This document shows, in pieces, positions 1 through 13,324 of a stretch of DNA of 64,000 nucleotides (positions are counted from its first letter, which is position 1; the number at the start of each line of letters is the position of its first letter). A program made the translations under genes and the position numbers. The DNA comes from Knoxdaviesia capensis (taxonomy: Eukaryota; Ascomycota; Sordariomycetes; Microascales; Gondwanamycetaceae). The stretch spans positions 739,565 through 803,564 of the forward strand of contig LNGK01000006.1 in NCBI GenBank assembly GCA_001510575.1, read 5' to 3'. The notes under the pieces were generated by a model. It saw only the letters and a program-made list of their open reading frames with translations. It did no database searches and was not told where the DNA came from.

Positions 1-3000
1 TGAGTATGTCAATGACGAGGATGAAGATGTGAATGGTGATGTGGAAGAGGAAGAAAGAGAGGAGGATGATTGAAAGGTGAGAGGTGAAGAGGAAGATGGA
101 GAGATGTAAGAAAGATTGGTGATGACAAAGATGGGAATGTACCTATGACAGTCGGGAAGGAGCAGGTGATTGAATCTGGGCTGAAGAGTTGAGGAAGGGG
201 CGATGCACAAAAGCACAAAAAGAAACGTGGCAGGAGCCGGAGAAGAAGATGATAATGAACGGGGAGAGAACGGATGAGGCGAGGGCTTCAAGAAAGATGA
301 TAGTATCAGAATGTCGATATCGGTCGCACGCGGGTATTTGAGAAAAAGCAGGAGGGGAGAAGATGAAGAAGTCCAAAAGAAGGAAGAAGAATCAGAGTCA
401 GAAGGGACGGGAGGACCAACTTCGACGTTTGTCCCCAAGGTGACGCAGCTGGCTTGTTATATAAAGCGATATATATCGTCAGAAACGCTCGGATCAGATG
501 GGACACCACGAGCAAAGATTCCAAAGCTGGAGAGCTAGCTGGGGGGAGAGGCGGTCGAGGGAATGGCAGATAGCTAGAGATGGTTGTCCTATTTTGGCGT
601 ATGATATGTCGGCGGTTGACAATGTGAACAGTTTGTGGAGAGAGAGAGGCAGTGTTTTGTTTGTCTGGTTCGTGGGTCTTTGGTGTAGGTTGACGATATC
701 TGGTCTCGTTATCTGCGGGCTAGCTGCAATTGCTGCATGAAAGCTGCTGATGCGCGGGCGGCGTAGATGTTGTGATCAAGTTGAACAAGAAGCACGCGGC
801 GTGATACAGATATATAAGATGCGGACTGGATGGGGAGAAGAAGGGAGGATCTCCCGCAAACTTAGCTCATGGAGTGATCTCGGAGGTAGAGGCAGAATCC
901 AGTGTGTAAGTGCAAAGGGAAGGAAGAAGAGATGCGTATGTGCGTCCAGGTGTATGTGCGTAAAGTGGATTTTGGTTAGTGTGCGCGCGTGTATGTGTGT
1001 GCGGGTGTGCGTTCTCGGACGTTTGTGTCTATATAAAGGAAAACTGACGGGGGGGAGGGATTCGGGGAGATGGGGGGGGTTTGACAAGGGGATAGATAGT
1101 TGAGAGAGGGGAGGGGGATGGAAGGGGAGTGAAGAAGAGCCAAGAAGAAGAAATCTCGAAGACGGCCAAAACGAGGAGGGGTGTGTGAGGTAGATGACGA
1201 GGATGATGATGAATGGGTGGAGATCATCGCACAACGCACAACGGTCAAGACAGTTTTCAAGATCTAGCGGCGGGCACACATCCAGACAAACACACAAATG
1301 GCTTTTATCAGATGTGGGTGTACGTATAGAGGTGTATGGGATAGAGTGTATAAAGTTAATCTTCACGGCCAGCGGCGAGATCGGGAAATAATGGCTTGTC
1401 AAGGTAGTGTCTGGGGGGGAAGAGGTATAGCGCATACAGTTCCTCCGTTCTATAAGTAGTCACCACATGGCATGACATACGGACAAAGCAGGAAAGGAAG
1501 AACTTTACGGGTCCGATACACACACATGGTCTTGAGGCTGCATGTCAGCGGTTGTTTTGACATTGGGTTAGCTTGAAATATCACTTACCCATCAAGTTCC
1601 TTACTTGGCCCCCCTCGGGATTCCTCAGAGCACGAGCCAAAACGGGAGGTATGGGGGACAGAAATGGACATGCGCGCAGCAAAAATATCCTGGAGCACGG
1701 TAAGGGAGGGGGTGGACGGGGGGTGTGTAGCAGAAGGCTGATGCTGGTGTTACTCACCCACCTGTGCACATGGATTTGACTGCATATCAAGAAGCAGACG
1801 GGCAAGGATCAGATACAGCAAGCAGCAGAGAAAGAGAAAAGCAATATATGAAGGCCAAGATCACGCGAGATCTACAGATACGAAGAAGAAAAGAACGAGG
1901 AAAAGAAAAGAAGCGGAGAAGACGTGCGGGTATATTTTGGTTATTTGCGTGTGAAAGACGAAATGGACAAGAGGGTTTGGGATGTGAACGGGCGGGAAGG
2001 GGGCACAAGCAAGGACGAGGACCGACGTGGTTCGTCCTGTCACGGGTAACTCCAAGCAATGAAGACGACCACGCAGGCCCGGCCAGGAGTTCGCAAAAAG
2101 GAGGGGGTGCGACAGGATAGTGGGAGAGAGGGGACCGAGAAGAAAAGGGGGGAAAAAAACACAGGATAGACGACAGACGACAAAGAACCGTAAGAGGTGA
2201 ACGGGGGGGGCACCAGTGGTTGGACTTGTTCCATCGATGATCGAGATCGACAAAGAAGATCCAATAATAGACTGACCGTGCCTGAGCACCCGACCTCACA
2301 CCTTCTTCACCCCCTCCTCCGACGACCTCCTGGAAAATAGAGCCCGCTGTTGGCCGAACCTGGTTCAGGGCCAGCAGAAAGGGACTATGCAAAGCTGGGT
2401 TGGCAGGAGAAAGGGGGGGTCGTTGGGCCAGCTGGAGTATCAGATGCAAATAACGTGTGTCTAAATCCAGGCTCTCTCTAGGTTTGTGGGTTGTGCTTCG
2501 TGATATTAAGTCAGGAACCCAAGCCCAATATCAAGACCGTAGAGATAGAAATAATCCGAATGCCACGCTACGGCTAAAGAGAAAATGATATAGGATCTTC
2601 TTTCCCTTTAGACCTTGTCCCAACGCAACTCTCTCCCTCTCTCGCCTCCTCCTGTCGGCAGGGTATGGTTCATTGAAAGAGGCGTTTTTACACCAACGGA
2701 TCCCGTTATGGTTAGACCACCCCCGGAGTGTGGAGGAGGGGCGGTGGAGAGCACATTGAAAAAAGAAAAAGAAGATTGGTCTAAACGAGCCAAACGGAGG
2801 AAGCAGAAAACGATGTTGTCAAGGCATGTCCATAGTGCGTCTAAGCGGGTCGACTAGCGAAATCCAGAACTTTGACAATTCACCTAAAAAGATTAAGCAC
2901 ATCAGGGCTCTCCGTGGATCACGAACAAGGAAGCGTTCAGCTGCGTAGACACAATCTTCGGATTGTGGGTTGGTGGTGGTGAACTAGGCCGATCGGAAGA

Positions 3001-3875
3001 TGGAGACCAGAGGGGAGAAAGGAACTCTGGGAATCATGACATGTTGCCATCATCATCGACATCACATCCGCTCGAGAGAGCACTGGATGAACACAGGTTT
3101 TGTCGATTGCAGTGAAAATCCATATAAGTGAAGAGCAGGTATCAAATACTTTGTCCCGTCTTCGAGAGACTCGCCACACATGCTCGCCACATCACCCGCC
3201 ACACATACACGGCGCATCCACACTCTTGAGAAACGTGTGGCCCCGAAGGTTAATTTGGTTTCAAGCCACTGTTTGGTATTTGCCGCAGAAACCAAACGAG
3301 GCCTCTCTCACCTTCTCTCTCTCTCTCTCCTATCAGTGTGGGTAGATTATATTTAGGCCTCAAACAGATTGTAAGTGGTGGTGGTGAACAGGAAACAGGA
3401 GTGGGCCAAGCCCTGTTAGTGACGACGAAGAGACCACACCCACACAACCTCAAAAACAGAAACAAATATTCTTTTTCTGCCTTGAGCCATTTACCAGAGC
3501 TGAAGAAAAAGGAGAGAAGAAGAAAATACCGCGAGTATCAGTGGGGGGGGAGAGAAAGAGGGGGGACGAAGGAAAGAAAATATTAAGCAGGGCTGGCCTG
3601 GTCGACCCCAGACACTTTTTCACTTTAGGTCGTGTTAGAGAAAATTTCCAAACAAGCTTGTTCGGCTTGAGTTGCTCTCTGGAGCTGATTCGGGAAAGTT
3701 AATTAATCGCGGTCGCCAAAATCTTGGTTCCCGTCCTGTCTGGGGTTAGGTTTAAGGTATAGCTCCCGCCTTTTACCAAGTCTTTTTTTTTTCTCGGGCT
3801 CTTTTAGGATTCCTGCAGGGCAAGGGTCTTCTTATCTCTTCCCCTCTCTCTTCCTTCTCTGCTTCTGCCCTCTTT

Positions 3876-3899
3876 ATATGTCCATATGTCCATATGTCC
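3876..3899. repeat. TCCATATG short tandem repeat
   Basis: An 8-base unit, tccatatg or its rotation, is repeated about three times in a pyrimidine-rich intergenic stretch. It is a minor microsatellite and no function is inferred. Confidence 0.7.
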
Positions 3900-6800
3900 C
3901 TATCCAACCAGACCCGCGGAACGACACCCCCGGCCCGGACGCAAAAAAAAAAACCAAGGGGCTCTCCCCGGGGCTGTTATTGCCCCCGTGTTTCTTAATA
4001 CACCCTCAAACTCACGCCCCCTCTTTAAATGGTAACTGTCAGAGGATGATACTAGGGAATGTGTTGTGTGAGTAATGCAGACAGACGACAACATCCAGTT
4101 GATGTGAGAAAAGAGAGGAGAAAAAATAGCCCTGGCCTGCGTTGCTTTCCTGCTTGTAATCACCTTATGTCGGTGTCACCAGTGTGTGCAGCGGCCCATG
4201 TTTGAGCAGAGAGAGCTCCAATCGAGACACCACACACATCTTACAAAAAGGGTTCATTCAGGAAGCAGCCCGTGCGGCATCTAGCAGGCAGTCCCACCAC
4301 CTATATGCAGCACGGTTCTGTACAGCATGCATATACTGGCTGTAAGCCCAGTACTCTACATACTCGTAGGTCAGTAAGGAGTTTAGAGCTGGTACATATG
4401 CTGATAGGCACACACGGCGTCCCCTCGTTATCCGTGTGTGTGTGAGAGAGTCACCGTGTTACACATAAGTGTACCGTAGACGAGCACTTTCCCACACTGG
4501 GACTAACCTCAACAACGCCATGTGTGTTGAGTCGGTATGTACTGTATGTATGTCCAGTGCAAAAAAGAATGGACGGGGGTGGTTGGACGTGACTGTGTCT
4601 AACCTTGCATGAAAGGATGCCGCCACCGGATCATAGATAAATCCCGGTCGCCATTGGCAGCCTTTGCGTGCAAGAGCAATCAATTCCCCTATGCCCGAGA
4701 AACGGACACACGCACAACACGGATACCAGGTACCAGCACCGAAGCTGCAAGCACCGGCCGGAGTCACCGCGTTTCCTCCCGTCTTCACTTACACCCAAGC
4801 AAGGTCGGCAACCACAATCCCACCACCGGTTCCCTCACACTTCCGTCATGGAGACTTAATCCAATATACGTTCAGCCCACGTCGAGTCCTCTCTCGCTTT
4901 ACCTGTCTAGGTCTAGACCTGTGTAATAGCATTTTTTTTTCTTTATCCCTCTCGCTTGATTGCTGTGTACACTGGTGAGCTGCTGTGCAAACCCGCGTAA
5001 CACCGGGGAGGGAGGGGAGGGAGACGGTCCCCTCTTTTTTTGGACTCTTGCGTTCTGCGAGTTTGCCGTTTTTGTTGCACTTTGATCCTCGGCCTGGGCG
5101 GACGAATCGAATCAGATGGCGTTCGCTATTTCTAGCGGTCTAGATTATTATGCGTGTATATGAGACCGTTCCCCAAGCCCTTTTCCCTTTCTTTCTCTGT
5201 GTCTCCCTCTTCCCCCTCCCGCTGAAAGATAAAACAAATGAAAACGCACATCACCAGAAATTGACATCGTCCATTCCCGTGTAACTGTATATAAAATCCG
5301 CTCTCAAGGCATAGCTGATAGCCAGGCGTTCCCAGCTTGGATCGTCCTTCTTCCTTCGCGTAAGCACAGAGTGTGTGGCCTAGTCACTGACATCTGATGT
5401 CTGGGTGTGGTGGGCTCCCCGCCAGGAACGACATGTTTGATCGTCCAGGGCCCTGTAGATGGTATGTATCCATTTGTCAGGACAGCTGCAGTGGCCAGAG
5501 GTGGTGTGGTCGTCTACAAGTATGATCTGCGTCCACTATATCTGGTTGAAGCAGCAAAGGGAACTTTGTTTTCAATGCCCTTAGTGTGTTATGTGGGCAT
5601 GTTAGTCGGCCAAACCATGTCTACATGTGAAAGAAAGAGAAGATGTCTTGACCCCAGAGTCGATCCCCGAAGAAAACCAAAGCAGTTGAATAGAACACTT
5701 GCTTCTCTCTCAAGCCATAGTCCCTAACCTTATTGCAAATGTCAAATGCTCCTTGTTCATAGAGGCCGTTCTAACTGCATGTCCAACTACCTCCGTGTAA
5801 GTTGTTGTATCTTACCCATTCAAGACCCGTTAGGGGCCTCTTCGCAGCTGCGGGAAGCCGCATGGCGTTAACGAAAGGAGATCACAACGCCAGCGTCGCT
5901 TTTTCATTCTGCCCATCCGTTTCCACCATCATTCCCCTTCCCTTGCGAAGCGAGATGAGAGGTACTACTGACATGTCGTTCGTCGGTTTCGCCTAAGCGG
6001 GCGGCGCCATATTGCCATGAGAGGAGAGAAAAAGTTTCAAAAAGAGATGTGGCAGAGGACAGGAGATCAGAATATCTGCAGCTTCCGCAATTACATGCAT
6101 GGTGATGTTTCCAAAAGAAAAATTCTACATTCTCTCGCTAGCAAACCGTTCAAAGCTTCACTTACATATATAAATGTTTAGCGACCCAGTCTCGGCAGGC
6201 CTTCCCTGAACAATCAACCCTCTGTTTCCATCAAGAGAATTTCTTCCTTTTTTTTTTTCCGTTTGTGCTTTTTTTTATTTTTGGCAAATACACACCCCCA
6301 AGTCTAGCCAATTCTTTCACTACCCAGTTTTCATGCTAAGCTTCGCCAGTCAACACGCCGAGATATCCAGCATCATGTCCCTCCAATCTCGGTGGTCTCT
6401 CTAGTCTCTGATATACTCACAGTTTTCCTTGGGCGGCAACTAAAGATCTATTTTCATCTCGGTCTAGAACTGGATCCATGTCGGGGCTCCTGCTCCCTAG
6501 CCGGCCAGGTATATTGGCAGCCTTAGTATTCTCGGGAGTCAGACAGTCCAGACTGTCCCAGTACTGTCAGTGCAGCGGAAGATCTCCCAAGCCACGAAAA
6601 AGAGTCCATAGCAGTCTCGGCTCATGTATTTTCTCCTTGGTTCAAAATGACTTCGGATAAGCAGCTGATGGCCATGAGTTCATGGGATCATATTACCCAC
6701 CACAGATGAAGTTCGATAATGCTGTTCGTGATGCGCATTGACCGTAAGTGAGAGAGAGGGCAGTGTAAGTCCCTCCGGATCTGCTTCCTCTAGTGCCCGT

Positions 6801-8407
6801 CGCCCATGCTCGCATTGTGAGAGCACCGGCAGTGTCAGTCTTGACCGTTCATGCTGATGATGTAACTCTCGTTGTATTCCCCCCTCGCCGTTTTCTTTTT
6901 TTTTTAGACTCCGCGTTCGAGGTCTTGTCCGTCCCGTACCCTCCGAAGCGTGCTCCGGAGTCCAAGCGCCTGTCACGCCCCGACCGAGTTCCTCTTAATA
7001 TTGCTAGCCCCCTCCTTCGGCACCGCTTGCCTCATTCTGTGTCTTTGGAAGTCCAAGACTGCCAGAAACGGATAGTTCATCAACATGAAATCTTCACTGC
7101 CACCTTGGGCCACCTGAATACTACTGTGCCCTTTTTATCTCCCGGCGGTCCCAACCACACTCATGTTCCCGACCTACGCGACGCCGTCCGTAACTCATAT
7201 TAAATTACCAGCCGCCGCCCCAGGCCATCGCGCCGGCGAGGCTAACATTGACCTGATTTTTCCAAAGCTGAGACTCCGGTCGAGCTGTTGGGCATTTTGC
7301 CCATCACATCCGGTCATCGTCCTGATACTAGATAACCTCGACGTCTGAGGGTTGTGAGTCTTGGCTACCATTCACGCCAGACCCAACATTACCTCCCGTC
7401 CCAATTTTGTATTCTCCAGGTTTTCTTTTCAGTTCTATCGGGTTGGTTCGTGGGTTCCCCGCTTGAAGATGGCGGTTCCCCCACAGGTACGCCATGTCAA
7501 GCTCTGCCCATTTCTTGAACCCATCTGCAGATGCTGCTATTAATAACTATTTACCATGGCGATCTTGAGCTCGCATGGATGGTTGGGATCTTCAGGTGGA
7601 AACAACGAAGGAGGGGCGTGAGAGTTATTGAAAAGAAGCCAAGAGACGAGCACATGGAGATCATTCATTGAGCGGTCTAAGAATAGAATGAAGAGCAAAA
7701 ATTCACAGAGCTATTATTTTCGCAGAAATCCAACTTCTGGTCTTTTTCCGGTTTTGGCATGTGCTGCTCTTGTCGATCAGTCAACCCTGCAGCCATATCG
7801 GGGGGTGTGAGTAGGCATCACCTTAGCTCAACGCAGAAAAGAAACAGGAGAAAAAAGAAAACAAAAAAAAAAACGGGAACCATGGAAGAAATCCCCCGAT
7901 CTAACTAACATGCCTGTCAAGCATGGGGGTGTCATGCTTCTTTTTTCGGGTGTGGTTCCGTCAAAACCCGCTCAAGCTTCAACTACATGTTATGCTGAAA
8001 CACCATCGCGAAGGAGTGAAGCTCCACGCAGAGCATCAACGTTGTCGCAGATCAGCGCCCCGGCGTTTGTATCTAAGAATAGGTCTCTAGCTCCTCGTTC
8101 TTGAGGACTTTCTTCCTGGTGCTCATCAATTTGCAATACATTGATTCACAGAGGAGAAAATATGCCGCCAGAAGACGTCAGTTCCTCGTCCTGCATGTGA
8201 GAGTAGCTGAGGGTAGCTTAGGGTGTAGGATTAAACGCTCAGAGCTGCACATGAAAAATAGCACCATATATGACAGATTATCACAGAGTGAATGCTATGA
8301 GTTTAGTCTCATATGAGTGAGGCGAGAGTAGAAGCATCATATAGAAACATAGATATCCGTATATATGATCTACATAGACCGTGGTATGTGCGATGGGAGG
8401 CTCTATG

Positions 8408-8422
8408 TTTAGGGTTAGGGTT
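8408..8422 (+). repeat. Telomere-like TTTAGGGTTAGGGTT
   Basis: Two and a half TTAGGG-like units in a row lie 340 bp beyond the EMC2 stop codon. TTAGGG is the telomere unit of most filamentous fungi. Such a short interior copy is more likely a telobox-type protein-binding site or chance than a chromosome end. Confidence 0.6.
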
Positions 8423-8761
8423 GTATGGAATGTTGATCACTTCTCACTAAATCTATTCTGTGATCCGAGGTTGAATCCCCCGAGTCAAAGTAATTTACAG
8501 ATTTGCTTCACACGATCGTGGACACAAATCCAGTTAGACAACCACGTGGAACACCGGCACCAGTTGATTTTCACACCAACTCCACGTCTAATCAAATTCA
8601 TGAAAAAGGGAATAATAACAGAGATCGTCGCCATACAAATATAAGAGAAGCCACTAAGACCATATGAGGTGAATGTGAGGTTACACCCAACGGGGGAAAG
8701 GGAAAAGAAAAAAAGAGACAAGACGAAAGCACAAGCAGACCGCGCGACGTGCTGAGCTATA

Positions 8762-10005
8762 TTACCGTGTCACGCTGGCGGCGGTCTGGTCCAGGACCGC
8801 GCGCGCGGCCGAAATCTCGGGCTCGGCGTAGCCGTCCCACCCCTTCTCGCCCGCGCCGTACCGCCGCACAATCTCCGCCAGCTTCGCCGTCGCCTTGGCG
8901 TTGAGCGCCTGCACGGTGGCCGGCTCGGGCGGCGGCATGTCGTCGTTGTCCACACCCTTGGGGGCCTTGAGCTTCTCCGACAGGAGCTTGTCGGTGGTCT
9001 GTGGAGTGTTCGGCGTCAGTTAACTAACGTGTGAGGTTGCAGATGGGTGGGGAGAGGTTTGGTGGGAGGAGAACCACATACCAGTTTCAAGCCGTAGTAT
9101 CCCCGCAGGTAGTCGTCGCACAGTTCGATGCTGCGGCAGAATCGTCTCAACGACTCGGAGAGGTACCGGGCTGTGTTGGTTCCTTCGGATCCGGGGGCCG
9201 TGGCGGCCATGTACAGAACTTCGGCCAACCGCGCATGCATCTGTAAGTGCCGAGGTTAGCATATGAATCATGAAGCTCAACGGGTTTGGTTCGGTGAGAA
9301 CATACATTCCAAGCATTGGGCATGAGAACGAGCACCTCCTCCAGCGAGAAGATGGCTTGCTGGTACAGTCCTTGGGAGAGGTACAGGTCTGCGAGTTCCG
9401 CCCAGGACTCGCCGTCAGTCGGGGAGTATTCAAGCATGGCTGTTAGTGCTGTGATGGCTTCAGCCGGCCGTCCCAGAGTCTTCGCAAGCGCGGCGCGGCG
9501 TTTTACAATGGGCTATTATGCGAGACCCAAGGGATGGCTTGTTAGCAGACATAGTATATACAGTGAGGTCTGTTAAAGACAAGATGGATATAGTATCCCC
9601 GAGGGGTTGAGAACATACAATATTCGGCTCCGTAGTCCCAGCCTTTGCCAGAATGGCATCGTACTTCTTGACAACCTCGCTCAGAGCTTCGACGTTGGGC
9701 GCAATAGCCTCCTGGTACAGGCCCTGCAGGGCGATGATCTTCTGGTTGGAGTTGCCAAAGCGGAGGACCAGGCGATCGAGCAGCTCCTGGGCGGTCGCGT
9801 CGTCGCTGATGCGCAGGCAGGCAATGAGCAGGTTCTCGTAGTTGAGCCAGAGCTCGGCGGACTCGCCGGCGGACAGCAGCGACTGCAGCGGGGACGACGA
9901 GAATTTGCGCGGGTTGCCGCGCAGGTACGCCGGGGCTTGCTGGGCGAGTTTGAGCACTTCCTGGTTCGTCAGGATGGCCTGCGGTTGGAAGATCACGGGC
10001 GCCAT
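8762..10005 (-). CDS. EMC2: ER membrane protein complex subunit 2
   Basis: This is the TPR-repeat subunit on the cytosolic side of the EMC, the insertase that places tail-anchored and multipass proteins in the ER membrane. Four exons are read on the - strand: 10005-9619, 9512-9306, 9240-9082 and 8998-8762. All three introns are phase 0 with GTATGT donors, giving 329 residues against about 290-300 for yeast and human EMC2. The N-terminal third carries the family-typical segment with LWLNYENLLIAC and the helix around LVLRFGNSNQKI; TPR helices follow (GRPAEAITALTAMLEYSP, SWAELADLYLSQGLYQQAI, then the block ending LCDDYLRGYYGLKL). The start at 10005 is the family start; in-frame sequence upstream is low-complexity leader. 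It shares a 549-bp divergent promoter with the tRNA methyltransferase gene. The last exon is much more GC-rich at third positions than exons 2 and 3. Confidence 0.95.
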
Positions 10006-10554
10006 ATTTGTCGTTGTTTGTGTGGTGGGAGAAGGAGGGGGGGGGGATTGCGGAGATTCGGTGGTCGGGAGGGACGGAGTCGGAGCGGAACGGGTCTTAT
10101 CGGTCGGATAAGTGTGAGCACGGAAGAAGGAAGTCACGGCCAATCCCGGAGCTTGACGTGACGGCAACGGAGATGAAGATTTTAATGGCGAATGCTGATG
10201 AACTGGAGCTTGGTGATCCAGTGTCGTCGTCAATCGGCGGCTGCTTCATTCGTTTGCTGTCCAGTTCCAAGGCGACAGGGGTTTAGATACGGGGTTTAGC
10301 CGTGATTTAGCCCTCATTTGACCTCTTATCGGTTCAACAATTTTTTCCCCTTGAAATTTACGGGGCTATTTCTATACCAGCAATTTTTTTCCTTCTTCTC
10401 CCCAATCTCGTTTTTCTCTTTTCAACTCCTCTTCTCTCTGCGTTTGCAGCACATCACAGTTTAACCACCCTATCTCCACGGAGAGCTACTAACTTGAGAA
10501 AGAACCAACTGTCCGAGCGCCTGTGCATTGCAACGAGTCAGTACTGAGGATACC
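10006..10554. promoter_or_regulatory. Divergent promoter EMC2 / tRNA m3C methyltransferase
   Basis: The start codons of two genes transcribed away from each other are 549 bp apart. Degenerate telomere-like motifs (two copies of GGGGTTTAG and one ATTTAGCCCT) lie at 10,278-10,315, about 275-310 bp upstream of the EMC2 start. A pyrimidine-rich stretch at 10,380-10,445 precedes the rightward gene. Shared control of the two genes is an inference from spacing only. Confidence 0.6.
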
Positions 10555-12030
10555 ATGAGCTCCCTGTCAACAGCGGTAGCCGGTGGCCAAGATGCTATCG
10601 TCGAGGCCACGGCATCGCTGAAGCTCACAGAGCTGCAACAGCCGGCACAGTGCAGCCAGGCTGGCGCGGAGACAGAGGCGCGCGATTCGAAAGAGTCGAT
10701 ACCAGAGACAGCAGATGCGTCGTCCTCGTCAGAGGTTGCACCAGTGCCGCCACACCGGTCCCATGATCCACAGTACAACATGAAGCGGAGCGATCCCTTT
10801 CAATTTGGCAGCCGTTACCTCAAGGAGCAAGACGACGTGTTCGAGTTCAATGCCTGGGACCACGTGGAGACTGACGATACTTACAAGGAGTATGCGGAGA
10901 AGCAGTATGAGCTGCAGCGTCAGTCTCCAGTGTCTGACTATGACAAAAGTGAGTACGATGATAGTTGCATATGTGGTGCTTTTTCTTGTCTTCCCCCAAA
11001 CCCGCCCCCAGTTATTTTCTGCGGGTTGAGGTTCAACCACCTTCCGCAGAAACCGCTGTCTAGCCGAGGTGATATGATGATTTCCAACTTTTAGCATAGT
11101 TCATCTGAATTTCTGTGATGAATCAATCTTTTTTAGTCTTTCGCTCCCATCTGATCCCTCGCGTTAGCATCTTTGTTAATATACCTACAAAGCATACACA
11201 CTTGGTTGTGTGACACTTTTACTGGCTAAAAGAGTATCAGTTCAGCTAACATTGTCGTCTTTTTCCTCCGAACTCCAGGCAGATTCAACGGCGATCCGGC
11301 CAAGTGGTGGAATCTCTTCTACAAGAACAACACGGCCAATTTCTTCAAGGACCGCAAATGGCTGAAGCAAGAATTTCCGGTGCTGGACGAAGTAACACAA
11401 GAGGACGCGGGGCCCAAGGTGGTGCTGGAGATCGGTGCGGGGGCCGGCAACACAGCGTTCCCGTTGCTGAAGGACAACAAGAACGCGGGGCTGAAGATCC
11501 ACGCGTGCGACTTCTCGAAGCAGGCGGTTGCGGTGATGCGGACGCAGGAGGCGTACGTGGCCAGCAACGGCCAGATGCAGGCGGACGTGTGGGACGTGTC
11601 GGCCGACAGCTTTCCGGAGGGGCTTGAGGAGGAGTCGGTGGACGTGGCGGTGCTGATCTTCATCTTCTCGGCGCTGGCGCCGACGCAGTGGGCGAAGGCG
11701 GTCGACAACGTGTGCCGGCTGCTGAAGCCCGGCGGCCAGGTGTGTTTCCGCGACTACGCGCGCGGCGACCTGGCGCAGGTGCGGTTCCGCAAGGGGCGGT
11801 ACCTGGACGAGAACTTTTACGTGCGCGGCGACGGCACGCGGGTGTACTTCTTCGACCGCGCCGAGATTGCCGAGCTGTGGGGCGGCGAGGACAAGCTGGT
11901 GGTTGAGGAGCTGGCGGTGGACAATCGGCTCATTGTGAACCGCAGCACGCGGGTCAAGATGTACCGGTCGTGGATGCAGGGCCGGTTTCGGAAGAGCCTG
12001 CGGCCCAGCGGCGAGGCCTCGGAGCCGTGA
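10555..12030 (+). CDS. TRM140: tRNA(Thr/Ser) N3-methylcytidine-32 methyltransferase
   Basis: This is a class I SAM-dependent methyltransferase of the Trm140/METTL2 family, which makes m3C at position 32 of the tRNA anticodon loop. Exons are 10555-10948 and 11279-12030 (phase-1 intron of 330 bp, donor GTGAGT), giving 381 residues. Visible signatures are the N-terminal FNAWDHVE block, FFKDRKWL before the catalytic domain, SAM-binding motif I VVLEIGAGAGNTAFPLL at about residues 179-195, the IFIFSAL segment, the FRDYARGD loop, and ENFYVRGDGTRVYFF, which is diagnostic of this family. There is no N-terminal actin-binding fusion as in S. cerevisiae Abp140/Trm140. The start is the first in-frame ATG. 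Exon 1 has mixed codon use and exon 2 is GC-rich. The family is certain; Trm140-type over METTL6-type is likely from the FNAWDHVE block. Confidence 0.93.
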
Positions 12031-13277
12031 GGACCGCGTTTGAGGCACTCTTCCATTCTCTCCGATGCGACGAAGAAGCGTGCAGCCACACACACACTTG
12101 GCAGATATATACCCCCGTGGCCAACCGTGGGCTCCGATTCTATCTACGCTGCATAGCCGAACCACATGACGGGCTCCAGACAGCTCGCGGGCCCCGTTCG
12201 GCATTTGACGAAGCGACCTTTGAGTACTGCAGCACCGTTTGCAAGCGATAACTTTATGCGATATATTTTCCTTTTCTGCTCAATTTAGAGAGCATGTGCT
12301 GTTTGGAAACCCTGTTGTTACGAGATCACTCTGAAAGCAGATCACGAGGCTATATGATTTTTCACGGCGTCACAGCCCCCCAACCGCAAGAAGTTTAGCA
12401 TTAGATACAAGCCGTTGCAAGAAAGCAAGAATCACGATGGCAAAAGCAGCTCTTCATCGGCCGGAAACAGCACGCACTATTGTAGACATGTGATTTTTAG
12501 GGTCGCAAAGCTTAAAATGCTGGGACGATGCGAAAATGACGTAGTAGGGCTACGGTGTGTAATGTACAGTGCGTGGGGTATTTGCACGGCTTGGATATTG
12601 AAGCTCGGGGAGTTGGAATCCCGAGCTGAAGAAACGAAGCTTTTTTGAGGTTCGCGATCACCTCACGACGTGTGGCTTTCCATCCTTCCAGGCTAACAGG
12701 ACCAGAGATATCAGAGTGGTGAAGTTGTTTCGTTGTGTTGCCATTGGCGGTGATGAATGTGTATCTCGGCCCATTGGCCAGCAGATTTGCGCCCAATGTT
12801 GCCCTGTGTGAGGAGCATCGAGCAGATCAGGTTCCATGGTTGGTTGGGGGAGGATCAATGGCGACGGACGGCTTATGACTGATTCAGCCATGGATCGGGA
12901 TTTTTCGGTGCTCCTCGCTCTCTCTGGATTTGACCGAGACGGAGGGAAGCGAGGCTTGGGATGCAGTATTGGCTTACGTTGAGGGGATCTCAAGATAAAG
13001 ACGAGACGAGGGTTGGGTTCGGGGTCTGTGATATGAGGGACTCTGGATATACCGGATGCCAGATAGACCGGGGGAAGAGTGCTTAGGTGGGCAGGTAGTG
13101 GGTACACTCCAGAAAGGGAGCTCATATATCGGTTCGCTGGCGACGAGCATGGGTCAGCTTCCCGATGCACGGTTTCCAGCCACACTTCGCTCCGTCTTGA
13201 TTGTGGCGTCTGGCTTGACTCTGGCGATAAGCAAAAGATCCGGTGGGAAAGGCAGCAATGATGCCCTATCGTTTGGC

Positions 13278-13324
<47 letters not shown>

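Larger units (their letters stand above)
1..8761. other. Gene-poor stretch at left edge
   Basis: No protein gene can be supported here. From 1 to about 3,550 the + strand is strongly purine-rich (AGG/GAA runs), so the - strand is pyrimidine-rich. The leaders of confident genes in this window (Eis1, Yop1, Mid1, RAMP4) are also pyrimidine-rich on their sense strand, so this part is probably the promoter or leader of a leftward gene beyond base 1 (inference). From 3,600 to 8,760 there are only short open frames with no recognisable domain, several T runs, a short TCCATATG tandem near 3,876 and a telomere-like motif near 8,408. The 106-codon frame at 5,407-5,727 has ordinary amino-acid composition but matches nothing I know. 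Confidence 0.5.

Noticed and set aside
8408..8422. Chromosome end or subtelomere
   Set aside because: Only two and a half TTAGGG-like units are present, with ordinary genes on both sides.
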